Shown piece after piece: positions 1 to 6,475 of a stretch of DNA of 15,989 nt. The notes beneath the pieces are model-generated. The model worked only from the letters and a program-made list of their open reading frames with translations, had not been told where the DNA came from and searched no databases. The stretch comes from an uncultured Bacteroidota bacterium (lineage in GTDB: Bacteria; Bacteroidota; Bacteroidia; Chitinophagales; Chitinophagaceae), in NCBI GenBank assembly GCA_946479055.1, contig CAMLEX010000019.1, positions 1 through 15,989 on the forward strand. Reading direction: 5' to 3'. The stretch's first letter is position 1; each line of letters starts with the position of its first letter. Position numbers and translations under genes: made by a program.

Positions 1-83
1 ATATAAAATCGTTCACGAAATTCTTTAAGAATATCTTTTGAATCTAAACTTTTGGCAAACACCAATGTATTTTCAAAATTCAT
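1..83 (-). CDS. kynU: Kynureninase, N-terminal fragment (cut by window edge)
   Basis: Only the first 27 codons are visible, beginning at the ATG at 83-81 on the minus strand and running off the left edge. The peptide starts MNFENTLVFAKSLDSKD and continues to KEFRERFY. I recognise this as the N-terminal helix pattern of Bacteroidota kynureninases, the PLP enzyme that cleaves (3-hydroxy)kynurenine to (3-hydroxy)anthranilate and alanine. A purine-rich stretch lies just upstream of the ATG. It is on the same strand as the following RidA-family gene, 45 bases from its stop. Kynureninase supplies 3-hydroxyanthranilate to the dioxygenase encoded at 3454-3984, so the context agrees. The active site is outside the window; the call rests on N-terminal resemblance and context. 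Confidence 0.72.
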   Translation of the reverse strand, partial: MNFENTLVFAKSLDSKDILKEFRERFY

Positions 84-97
84 ACTTTTCTTTTTCT

Positions 98-138
98 CAT
101 TAATCCTATAAATCCCATAAATCCCAGTTCAGACAGTT
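98..138. repeat. Dispersed repeat, GTTCAGACA family, copy 1
   Basis: This 41-base segment matches 10740-10780 at about 34 of 41 positions. Both copies are a run of degenerate aaatcc-type units ending in GTTCAGACA. This copy fills the gap between the kynureninase start and the ridA stop, and the ridA stop codon (129-131) lies inside it. Only one half of a possible palindrome is present. Confidence 0.6.
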
Positions 139-542
139 GCTATCACTTTAAGCTCAATTGCTATCGGTGTTGGCAAACTCTTTACTTCAACTGTAGTTCT
201 GCAAGCCTGCACATCTTTAAAATACTCACCGTAAATTTTATTGTAGACCGGAAAATCTTTTTTCATATTGGTGAGAAAAACCGTTACATCCACTATCTTT
301 TCCCAACTGCTGCCACTGGCTTCCAGAACGGCTTTTACATTAGCAAATACGGAATGGCATTCTGCCCCGATATCATATTTCAAAATGTTTCCACTGGCAT
401 CCAGCTCTAAACCGGGAATAGAATTATCCTTTGGATTTCTTGGGCCGATACCGGAAAGAAATAAAAGATTTCCAACTTTTCGGGCATGAGGATAAGCCCC
501 AAGAGGAATAGAAGCATTACCTGTATTAATTATTTCATCCAT
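129..542 (-). CDS. RidA-family 2-aminomuconate deaminase
   Basis: A 137-residue protein of the RidA/YjgF/UK114 fold, of normal family length. The RidA active-site pair is visible as Arg115 in ACRTTVEV and Glu130 in IAIEL, with the 15-residue spacing of E. coli RidA Arg105/Glu120. In other bacteria, 2-aminomuconate deaminases (AmnD/NbaF type) are RidA-family proteins encoded beside the semialdehyde dehydrogenase, as here. The inferred reaction is hydrolytic deamination of 2-aminomuconate in the cytoplasm. It could instead be a generic 2-aminoacrylate (enamine) deaminase; context favours the pathway role. The stop TGA lies inside a GTTCAGACA repeat and the start is 10 bases from a GAACGC palindrome. 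It is flanked by same-strand aldehyde dehydrogenase and kynureninase genes, probably one operon. Confidence 0.82.
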   Translation of the reverse strand: MDEIINTGNASIPLGAYPHARKVGNLLFLSGIGPRNPKDNSIPGLELDASGNILKYDIGAECHSVFANVKAVLEASGSSWEKIVDVTVFLTNMKKDFPVYNKIYGEYFKDVQACRTTVEVKSLPTPIAIELKVIATV

Positions 543-550
543 AACTATGG

Positions 551-614
551 GAACGCTGATTTTTAGGATTATTAAGATCAGCGCAGATCATCGACATCTT
601 AAAAATCTGCGTTC
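551..614. repeat. Palindromic GAACGC element, empty copy 1
   Basis: A 64-base imperfect palindrome. It begins GAACGCTGATTTTTAGGAT and ends with the reverse complement of GAACGCAGATTTTTAAGAT, with 17 of 19 arm positions paired. It occupies almost the whole gap between the aldehyde dehydrogenase stop (618-620) and the ridA start (542). The same termini flank the GxxExxY gene at 3988-4451 and occur again at 5444-5520. No target-site duplication is evident. Confidence 0.8.
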
Positions 615-617
615 TGA

Positions 618-2075
618 TCAGAGTTGTATACAAACATTCTTCGCTTCAGTAAAAAACCGTAAAGCTTCCCAACCGCCTTCTCTTCCTACCCCGCTGTTCT
701 TCATGCCGCCAAAAGGAGTACGGAGATCCCGGAGCAACCAGCAGTTCACCCAAATAATACCACTTTCTACTTTGGCTGCAACCCGATTGGCTTTTGAAAT
801 ATCCTGTGTCCAGATTGTTGCCGCTAAGCCATAGCTTGATGCATTGGCTAACAGCAGTGCTTCCGATTCTGTTTTGAAAGATTGCAGTGTAACAACGGGT
901 CCGAATATTTCCTGTTGATTGGTTTCACAATCAGCTCCCAGCCCTTCAATAATGGTTGGCTCGATAAAGTATCCATTAGCACATCTTCCTTTTAGTTTTA
1001 CTACATGGCCGCCTGTTAATATTTTACCTCCCTCCTGCTTCGCCATATCAATGCAACGTATGACCTTAGCTAAATGAACCTGACTGACAATAGCTCCTTG
1101 CTTTGTATTTTCATCCAATGGGTCACCAACGGTTAATTGTTTTGTTTTTTCTACAAAAGCATTTTTAAACTTTTCATATACCGATTCTTCAATTAATATC
1201 CTGCTGCCACACAAACATATTTGTCCCTGGTTGCTGAAAGAAGATTCAATTGTTGTCTTCATCATTTTTTCCCAATCACAATCGGCAAAAATGATGTTGG
1301 GATTTTTTCCTCCCAGTTCAAGCGAAAGTTTTTTAAACTTTGGCGCTGCTACCGAAGCAATTCTTTCGCCGGCTCTTGTGCTGCCGGTAAAAGAAATGGC
1401 TTTTATTTCCGGATGCCTGATAATAGCTTCACCGGTGATGTTACCTGTACCGTGAATAATATTTAATACACCATCGGGCAAGCCAGCTTCTTTACAAATC
1501 TGAGCCAGCAGGTAAGCTGTAAGCGGTGTTACTTCAGATGGTTTTGCAATAACACAATTGCCAGCGGCTAATGCCGGTGCAATTTTCCAGGTGAATAAAT
1601 ACAAAGGCAGGTTCCATGGGGAGATGCAGGCAACAATACCAAGAGGCTGACGCAACGTATAGTTGATGGCCTTATCTTCCATATTATGACTATCAGTTGC
1701 AAAATGCATAATACCGGTAGCGAAAAAACGGAAGTTGGCAGAAGCTCTTGGTATATCCACTCGCTTACTTAGCCAGAGCGGCTTGCCGTTATCTGTTGTT
1801 TCCGCTAAAGCCAGCGCATCAAGATTGGCATCAATCAGCTCAGCGATTTTATTCAATACCTGGAAACGTTTTTCCACCGGCATTACCGACCAGGATGGAA
1901 AAGCTTTTTTAGCGGCAGCAACTGCTTCAGTTACATCCTTCTCATTGCTTTCCGGAATCAGCCCGATCACTTCGCCTGTAGCCGGGTTAATATTCTCAAT
2001 ATAATTCCTGGAGACAGGAGCATAAAATCCCCCATCAATGTAGTTCTGAATATATTCTGGTACTTTAAGATCCAT
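618..2075 (-). CDS. 2-aminomuconate-6-semialdehyde dehydrogenase (ALDH8-like)
   Basis: A 485-residue NAD(P)-dependent aldehyde dehydrogenase of full family length. Visible landmarks are the PWN motif (Asn155), the AKPSE cofactor-binding segment near 177-181, FTGST at 229-233, the general base Glu253 in LELGG, and nucleophile Cys287 in NQGQICLCG. ISPWNLPLYLFTWKIAPALA and the ICLC active-site motif resemble ALDH8A1 and bacterial 2-aminomuconate semialdehyde dehydrogenases (AmnC/NbaE). Arg110 in DIPRAS fits the position of a substrate-binding arginine in the Pseudomonas enzyme. It would oxidise unstable 2-aminomuconate semialdehyde, the ACMS decarboxylase product, to 2-aminomuconate, the substrate of the adjacent RidA protein. 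Substrate assignment depends partly on the neighbours; related enzymes act on 2-hydroxymuconate semialdehyde. Confidence 0.85.
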   Translation of the reverse strand: MDLKVPEYIQNYIDGGFYAPVSRNYIENINPATGEVIGLIPESNEKDVTEAVAAAKKAFPSWSVMPVEKRFQVLNKIAELIDANLDALALAETTDNGKPLWLSKRVDIPRASANFRFFATGIMHFATDSHNMEDKAINYTLRQPLGIVACISPWNLPLYLFTWKIAPALAAGNCVIAKPSEVTPLTAYLLAQICKEAGLPDGVLNIIHGTGNITGEAIIRHPEIKAISFTGSTRAGERIASVAAPKFKKLSLELGGKNPNIIFADCDWEKMMKTTIESSFSNQGQICLCGSRILIEESVYEKFKNAFVEKTKQLTVGDPLDENTKQGAIVSQVHLAKVIRCIDMAKQEGGKILTGGHVVKLKGRCANGYFIEPTIIEGLGADCETNQQEIFGPVVTLQSFKTESEALLLANASSYGLAATIWTQDISKANRVAAKVESGIIWVNCWLLRDLRTPFGGMKNSGVGREGGWEALRFFTEAKNVCIQL

Positions 2076-2090
2076 AATTCTTATTTTCTG

Positions 2091-2179
2091 TTCGAAGTTT
2101 GAGGTTTCATCAATCAGAGCTCTTTCTATTTATAAGGAAACTTCTGCATTCATAATAACTTCAAACATCAAACTTCGAA
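2091..2179. repeat. Inverted repeat, TTCGAAGTTTGA family
   Basis: Perfect 12-base arms, TTCGAAGTTTGA at 2091-2102 and its reverse complement at 2168-2179, are separated by 65 bases. Degenerate copies of the same tttgagg/cttcaaac wording lie beside both arms, including the stretch running into the SDR stop codon (TAG followed by TTTGAGG on the minus strand). It fills the gap between the aldehyde dehydrogenase start and the SDR stop. In RNA it could form a long hairpin between these two operon genes. Confidence 0.65.
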
Positions 2180-2186
2180 CCTCAAA

Positions 2187-2972
2187 CTATATTGATCCCG
2201 TTCTTCCACCATCAACCGGAATGCTTACCCCATTAACATACGATGCGGCTGGAGATGCAAGAAAAGCCGCAACGGATGCAATTTCGGAAGCTTCACCAAA
2301 TCGTTTCATTGGAACTTCGTCCGCCATGTTTTTGGCGACTACTTCTACTAATACATTTCCTTTTTTAGCAATAGTATCAATCAGTGTTGACAGGCGTTGG
2401 GTATTGGTAAATCCGGGTAAAACATTATTGACAGTAATATTAAATTCTCCTAATTCATTGGCCATTGTTTTAGCCCATGAGGCAACAGCTCCACGTATAG
2501 TATTGGAAACACCGAGGTTCCATAACGGAATTTTTACCGAAGTAGAAATAATGTTAACGATACGGCCATAACCTTCTTTTTTCATGGAAGGGATCACAGC
2601 TTTTGTCAGGATATGATTACAGATCAGGTGTTGATTAAACGTATTCAAAAATGCATCTTCAGTAGCTTCCGTTATCGGTCCTCCTGCAGGACCAGCTGTA
2701 TTGTTGATCAATATATGAACCGGTTGCCCGGCTGTATGTGATTCAATGATCGTTTTTAATTCATCTGGTTTACTAAAATCGGCAATGAGATAATTATGTT
2801 GTTGGCGTAAGGCGATATCTAATGTATGCACAGCTGATTTCAATGCTCCTTCATTTCTGGCTATTAATGTGCAATTCGCACCCAGTAATGCAAGTTCTTC
2901 AGCAATAGCTAAACCGATGCCCTGTGTACTTCCGCAAATAAGAGCATATTTTCCTTCGAGTGAAAGATTCAT
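2187..2972 (-). CDS. Short-chain dehydrogenase/reductase in the kynurenine cluster
   Basis: A classical SDR of 261 residues from the chosen ATG (2972-2970). The Rossmann motif GSTQGIGLA lies near residues 13-21, the NNTAG motif follows, and the C-terminus has the family's GVSIPVDGGRTG ending. The catalytic Ser is in the IISTS segment. In the usual Tyr-x-x-x-Lys position the sequence reads around SNTIRGAVASWAKTMANEL, so the Tyr appears to be missing. An alternative start at 3008 would add 12 residues of no SDR character. It is first in the minus-strand arm, ahead of the aldehyde dehydrogenase. Its substrate is unknown; later handling of a 2-aminomuconate or oxalocrotonate-type product is possible but unproven. 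Confidence 0.82.
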   Translation of the reverse strand: MNLSLEGKYALICGSTQGIGLAIAEELALLGANCTLIARNEGALKSAVHTLDIALRQQHNYLIADFSKPDELKTIIESHTAGQPVHILINNTAGPAGGPITEATEDAFLNTFNQHLICNHILTKAVIPSMKKEGYGRIVNIISTSVKIPLWNLGVSNTIRGAVASWAKTMANELGEFNITVNNVLPGFTNTQRLSTLIDTIAKKGNVLVEVVAKNMADEVPMKRFGEASEIASVAAFLASPAASYVNGVSIPVDGGRTGSI

Positions 2973-3040
2973 ACTGTCAAACCTACGGTAAAAAGTTGTA
3001 ATTTTCATGATGCAACTTCTATGTGTTTTATTTGAAAAAA
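2973..3040. promoter_or_regulatory. Divergent intergenic region between the two kynurenine arms
   Basis: The SDR and VOC start codons point away from each other across 68 bases, so promoters for both arms must lie here or inside the first codons. On the minus strand TAGGTTTG (2985-2978) matches the Bacteroidota TAnnTTTG -7 pattern, but it is so close to the SDR ATG that it would give an almost leaderless message, and no well-spaced TTG -33 box is seen. I found no clear operator palindrome. Confidence 0.35.
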
Positions 3041-3436
3041 ATGATCAGAACACTTGGACTTTCACATATCGCCCTGCCGGTAAAAGATGTAAAACGGTCA
3101 TTCTTTTTTTATCAAAAAGTATTTGGTGTAAAAGAAATGTATCGCTATCCTGACTTTATTCAGGTACAAACTCCCGGCAGTAAAGACATCATTGTTTTTG
3201 AAAAACAAAAGACAAAATCTTCCAAACTAAAACCAGGTTTTCATTTTGGGTTCAGGCTTTTAAAACCATCGGGAATGGAGATCGTTATTAAAACGATAGA
3301 AGAAGCAGGAGGAAAAATCAAAGAAAGCGGAGAATTTGTTTCGGGTGAGCCTTATGTTTTCTTTTATGACCCTGATGGATATGAAGTAGAAGTATGGTTT
3401 GAAAAGATCCCTTCTTCGCTGAAATCATTCAATTAA
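3041..3436 (+). CDS. VOC-superfamily (glyoxalase/dioxygenase fold) protein
   Basis: A 131-residue single-domain vicinal oxygen chelate protein of normal length. It has the opening LSHIALPVKD with His9, a second candidate metal ligand His68 in PGFHFGF, and the C-terminal DPDGYEVEVWFE motif where Glu117 would be the third ligand. The ATG at 3041 is preferred over an in-frame GTG at 3023, because the fold begins almost at once after it. It opens the plus arm, 17 bases before the 3-hydroxyanthranilate dioxygenase, so co-transcription is likely. It may be an accessory isomerase, lyase or protective enzyme for a reactive intermediate. The step is not known; ring opening is already covered by the neighbouring cupin. 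Confidence 0.8.
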   Translation: MIRTLGLSHIALPVKDVKRSFFFYQKVFGVKEMYRYPDFIQVQTPGSKDIIVFEKQKTKSSKLKPGFHFGFRLLKPSGMEIVIKTIEEAGGKIKESGEFVSGEPYVFFYDPDGYEVEVWFEKIPSSLKSFN

Positions 3437-3453
3437 TCAATAAATCTTGCTAT

Positions 3454-3984
3454 ATGGCTGTACTTGCTCCTTTCAATTTAAAAAAATGGATTGAAGAACA
3501 TCGCGACTTACTCAAACCACCGGTAGGTAATCAATGCATATACAAGGATGCTGAAAATTTTATTGTCATGATCGTTGGTGGCCCTAATGCCCGGAAGGAT
3601 TATCATTACAACGAAAGTGAAGAATTGTATTACCAGGTAGAAGGAAATATTGTATTGAAAATTATTGATGAGGATGTACCGAAGGATATACCTATAAACG
3701 AAGGTGATATGTTTTTGTTGCCACCTAAGACGCCACATTCACCACAACGTGGGCCGAATACGGTAGGATTGGTGATTGAAAAAGTAAGAGAGGATGAAGA
3801 AGAGGAGAAAGATGCATTTATGTGGTTCTGTGAAAACTGTGGTAATAAGCTGCATGAAGAGGTTTTGTTTGTAAAAGATATAGTAAAACAATTACCTCCT
3901 GTCATGGATAAATTCTGGGGAAACTTAGAATTGCGAACTTGTAAAAAATGTGGAGCTGTAATGGAGCCGCCGGTGAAGAAATGA
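3454..3984 (+). CDS. nbaC: 3-hydroxyanthranilate 3,4-dioxygenase
   Basis: A 176-residue cupin whose key residues match the Cupriavidus enzyme nearly number for number. The iron ligands are His51, Glu57 and His95, and the substrate-binding arginines are Arg47 and Arg99. Glu109 in VIEKVR fits the remaining active-site glutamate. The C-terminal domain keeps the second, rubredoxin-like metal site as two CxxC pairs, Cys126/Cys129 and Cys163/Cys166, typical of bacterial and fungal forms. The enzyme uses Fe(II) and O2 to open 3-hydroxyanthranilate to 2-amino-3-carboxymuconate semialdehyde (ACMS) in the cytoplasm. Its product is the substrate of the decarboxylase at 4460-5452. A GAACGC element begins four bases after the stop codon. 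Confidence 0.95.
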   Translation: MAVLAPFNLKKWIEEHRDLLKPPVGNQCIYKDAENFIVMIVGGPNARKDYHYNESEELYYQVEGNIVLKIIDEDVPKDIPINEGDMFLLPPKTPHSPQRGPNTVGLVIEKVREDEEEEKDAFMWFCENCGNKLHEEVLFVKDIVKQLPPVMDKFWGNLELRTCKKCGAVMEPPVKK

Positions 3985-3987
3985 GTA

Positions 3988-4451
3988 GAACGCTGATTTT
4001 GAAGATTCTTATGAACTAATTAAGATTAATGGCAAATAATTATAAACATTCTGATATTACAGCGTTGATCATTAAAGCATTTTACAATGTTTACAATCAG
4101 TTAGGCCATGGATTTCTTGAAAAGGTTTATGAAAATGCATTGCTGATTGAATTAAGAAAACTTGGATTAGTTTGTATTGCACAATATCCGGTAGAAGTAT
4201 TCTACGAAAATACAAAAGTTGGATTTTACATTGCGGATATAATTGTAAACGGTAGCGTTATTATCGAAGCAAAAGCTGCAGAGGCCATTTGTGAGGAACA
4301 TGAGGCCCAACTAACCAATTATCTTCGGGCGACTGATATCGAAGTAGGCATACTGTTAAACTTTGGCAAAAAAGCCGAATTTAAAAGAAAGGTCTTCTCT
4401 TTGGAATATAAAAATCTTAAAAAGACTTAATCATCATAATAATCTGCGTTC
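3988..4451. mobile_element. GAACGC-bounded element carrying a GxxExxY gene
   Basis: A 464-base unit bounded by GAACGCTGATTTT on the left and the reverse complement of GAACGCAGATTATTA on the right. These are the same inverted ends as the gene-less palindromes at 551-614 and 5444-5520. Inside is one complete ORF, the GxxExxY gene, whose last codons run into the right end. It sits between two pathway genes and separates an otherwise natural dioxygenase-decarboxylase pair. That it is a mobile or mobilisable cassette is an inference; no transposase and no target duplication are seen. Confidence 0.6.
4029..4430 (+). CDS. GxxExxY protein (PDDEXK_3-type)
   Basis: A 133-residue protein with the family signature GFLEKVY at about residues 28-34, inside a helix continuing YENALLIELRKLGL. 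ADIIVNGSVIIEAKA follows with an Asp and a Glu-x-Lys arranged as in PD-(D/E)xK nuclease folds, then the usual HEAQLTNYL and GILLNFG segments. The family has no established function; membership in the PDDEXK clan suggests nucleic-acid cleavage or binding. It has no evident place in kynurenine metabolism. It lies between inverted repeat ends, and its last residues (NLKKT) are encoded in the right end, so repeat and gene appear to travel together. Confidence 0.88.
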   Translation: MANNYKHSDITALIIKAFYNVYNQLGHGFLEKVYENALLIELRKLGLVCIAQYPVEVFYENTKVGFYIADIIVNGSVIIEAKAAEAICEEHEAQLTNYLRATDIEVGILLNFGKKAEFKRKVFSLEYKNLKKT

Positions 4452-4459
4452 TTTTCAAA

Positions 4460-5452
4460 ATGAAAATAGACATCCACACCCACATCATGCCCGAACACAT
4501 GCCAAACTGGACACAGAAATTTGGCTATGGAGAATTTATTCATTTGGAACATCGCAACTGCGAAGCCTGCATGATTAAAAGCGATAAACTTTTTCGTGTC
4601 GTAGAGGAGAATTGTTACAAAGAAGAGGTGCGGATAAAAGAAATGGACGAAACAGAAGTGACCATACAAGTGCTTTCTACAATTCCCGTTCTTTTTAATT
4701 ATTGGGCAAAGCCTGCAGACGGCCTGGAGACATCAAGATTCTTTAACGATCATATCGCAGAGACAGTTTCAAAAAATCCAAAAAGATTTACAGGCATCGG
4801 CACTATTCCTTTACAGGATATTGATTTGGCCATTAAAGAAATGGAACGTTGCGTAAAAGAATTGAAAATGCCGGGGCTTGAAATTGGTTCTAATATTAAC
4901 GGAGAAAATTTATCAGAGAAAAAATTCTTCCCTTTTTATGAAGCTGCGGAAAAACTGGGTTGTGCCTTGTTTGTTCATCCATGGGAAATGATGGGGGAAG
5001 GTGAGATGCAAAAATATTGGCTACCCTGGCTGGTAGGCATGCCTGCTGAAACTTCAAGAGCTATTTGTTCCCTGATATTTGGCGGCGTTTTTGAAAAATT
5101 CCCAAAACTTAGAGTGGCATTTGCCCACGGCGGCGGCTCCTTTCCTTTTACGTTGGGCCGTATTGAACATGGTTTTGATGTTCGGCCTGATTTGGTAGCT
5201 GTTGACAACGCCATTAATCCAAGAGATTATATCGGCAAATTCTGGGTAGATAGTTTAGTTCATAATAAAAAAGCAATGGAATTTTTAATTGATACAATGG
5301 GAGAAGATAATATTTGTCTCGGCAGCGATTATCCTTTCCCATTGGGAGAACATCATCCGGGAAAGTTGATTGAGAAAATGAAACTGGATAAAAAGATTAC
5401 AAAAAAATTATTGTATAAAAATGCAGTAACATGGCTGGGAATGGAACGCTGA
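4460..5452 (+). CDS. nbaD: 2-amino-3-carboxymuconate-6-semialdehyde decarboxylase (ACMSD)
   Basis: A 330-residue metal-dependent amidohydrolase-fold decarboxylase of family length. The Zn-binding set is visible: His6 and His8 (DIHTHIMP), His173 (FVHPWE) and Asp290 (GSDYPFP). The catalytic His223 is in AFAHGGGSFPF and Arg46 sits where ACMSD binds substrate carboxylates. It decarboxylates ACMS to 2-aminomuconate semialdehyde, diverting the pathway from spontaneous quinolinate formation. It starts eight bases after the right end of the GxxExxY element, so its ribosome-binding region was probably reshaped by that element. Its stop codon is also repeat-derived: the last codons GAA CGC TGA are the first nine bases of the palindrome at 5444-5520. 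The true ancestral C-terminus may therefore differ by a residue or two. Confidence 0.94.
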   Translation: MKIDIHTHIMPEHMPNWTQKFGYGEFIHLEHRNCEACMIKSDKLFRVVEENCYKEEVRIKEMDETEVTIQVLSTIPVLFNYWAKPADGLETSRFFNDHIAETVSKNPKRFTGIGTIPLQDIDLAIKEMERCVKELKMPGLEIGSNINGENLSEKKFFPFYEAAEKLGCALFVHPWEMMGEGEMQKYWLPWLVGMPAETSRAICSLIFGGVFEKFPKLRVAFAHGGGSFPFTLGRIEHGFDVRPDLVAVDNAINPRDYIGKFWVDSLVHNKKAMEFLIDTMGEDNICLGSDYPFPLGEHHPGKLIEKMKLDKKITKKLLYKNAVTWLGMER

Positions 5453-5520
5453 TTTTATGATTACTACGATTAGCACCGAAATATCTTAATTGATCATAAC
5501 GACCTTAATAATCTGCGTTC
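5444..5520. repeat. Palindromic GAACGC element, empty copy 2
   Basis: A 77-base imperfect palindrome, GAACGCTGATTTTATGATTA on the left and the reverse complement of GAACGCAGATTATTAAGGTC on the right. It exactly bridges two convergent genes: the ACMSD stop TGA (5450-5452) lies in its left arm, and the first base (5520) of the complemented phosphodiesterase stop is its last base. In RNA it would form a long hairpin and may act as a bidirectional terminator, though it lacks a terminal U run. Confidence 0.8.
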
Positions 5521-6434
5521 TACTTGTTGAATAAATCCGGGTAGTCTGAAATAACCCCATCCACTCCCATCTCCTTTAGTTCTTCTATTCTCGCCTTATC
5601 ATTCACCGTCCAGGGAATCACTTTGATATTTTGCTCATGGCATTTTTCCACCAACTCTTTTGTTACCAATTTATGTTCCGGGCTGTAAATCGAAGGACTA
5701 AAACCTAATGCCTTTAACTGGTCTTTCAAACCCCGCTCATCAAAATCTTCAATCAGCATTGCGGTTTTGATCAACGGATATTTCCTGTGCAGGTATTGCA
5801 GTGTTCTGAAATCAAAAGACTGGATGATAACACGGTCTTCTATTTGCTTTGCCCTGACCACAGCCATTAATCCTTCTACGAATTCTGCCGGAGCCGGGTG
5901 ATAGATATTATCTGTAGAAGGACTTGTTTTGGTTTCAATATTAAAAAAAGGCAGAGGCCTTTTACTTGTTATCATGTATTGTTGTACACTATCCAGCAGA
6001 TCGCTTAGCAGCGGCTTATAAACGGCCAGTTTTTGTTGTTTCGGAAAACGGGGATGCGGTTTCATTCCTACCTCATACTTCTTTACTTCTTCGTAAGTCA
6101 TTTTAAAAATGTTCAATGACTTTTCTTCTGCTTCTGTTACATACGAACCATCAGCCTTGGTGGTAATTTCATGATTAAAAAAAGGCTCATGTGAAAGTAT
6201 CGCCTGCTTATCTTTTGTAAATACAATATCCATCTCAAGGGTCGTTACTCCCAGATCCAACGCCGTTTTCATAGCTGGAAACGTATTCTCCGGCATCAAT
6301 CCACGACTACCACGATGTCCCTGCTTATCAAACAATTCAGCTAGATTTTTACTTTCAGGTGCCTTTTTTGACACATGACAGGCTACCAAAAAACAAATTA
6401 CTGCAAGGGAATAGTTGAAAATTTTTTTATTCAT
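5520..6434 (-). CDS. Lipoprotein glycerophosphodiester phosphodiesterase
   Basis: A 304-residue protein with a lipoprotein signal peptide: basic start, hydrophobic stretch and lipobox LVAC with Cys19. A GDPD TIM-barrel domain follows. Catalytic-site residues are visible as His40-Arg41 in GHRGSRG, Glu49 in PENT, Glu67 and Asp69 in LEMD, and His82 in SHEP, with a later glutamate in FFNIETK and the typical ending VDGVISDYPDLF. It would hydrolyse glycerophosphodiesters to glycerol-3-phosphate and an alcohol at the cell envelope (GlpQ-like role). The minus-strand gene follows the PaiB-like gene after 41 bases and may be co-transcribed with it. Its stop codon touches a GAACGC palindrome. Substrate range is not visible. 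Confidence 0.9.
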   Translation of the reverse strand: MNKKIFNYSLAVICFLVACHVSKKAPESKNLAELFDKQGHRGSRGLMPENTFPAMKTALDLGVTTLEMDIVFTKDKQAILSHEPFFNHEITTKADGSYVTEAEEKSLNIFKMTYEEVKKYEVGMKPHPRFPKQQKLAVYKPLLSDLLDSVQQYMITSKRPLPFFNIETKTSPSTDNIYHPAPAEFVEGLMAVVRAKQIEDRVIIQSFDFRTLQYLHRKYPLIKTAMLIEDFDERGLKDQLKALGFSPSIYSPEHKLVTKELVEKCHEQNIKVIPWTVNDKARIEELKEMGVDGVISDYPDLFNK

Positions 6435-6475
6435 AAATAACCCGGCAAAATTATGCGGATTATCCTTTTTAAGCG

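Noticed and set aside
2978..2985. TAGGTTTG on the minus strand as a definite SDR promoter
   Set aside because: It fits TAnnTTTG, but has no well-spaced -33 box and would start transcription at the ATG itself; kept only as a weak note.
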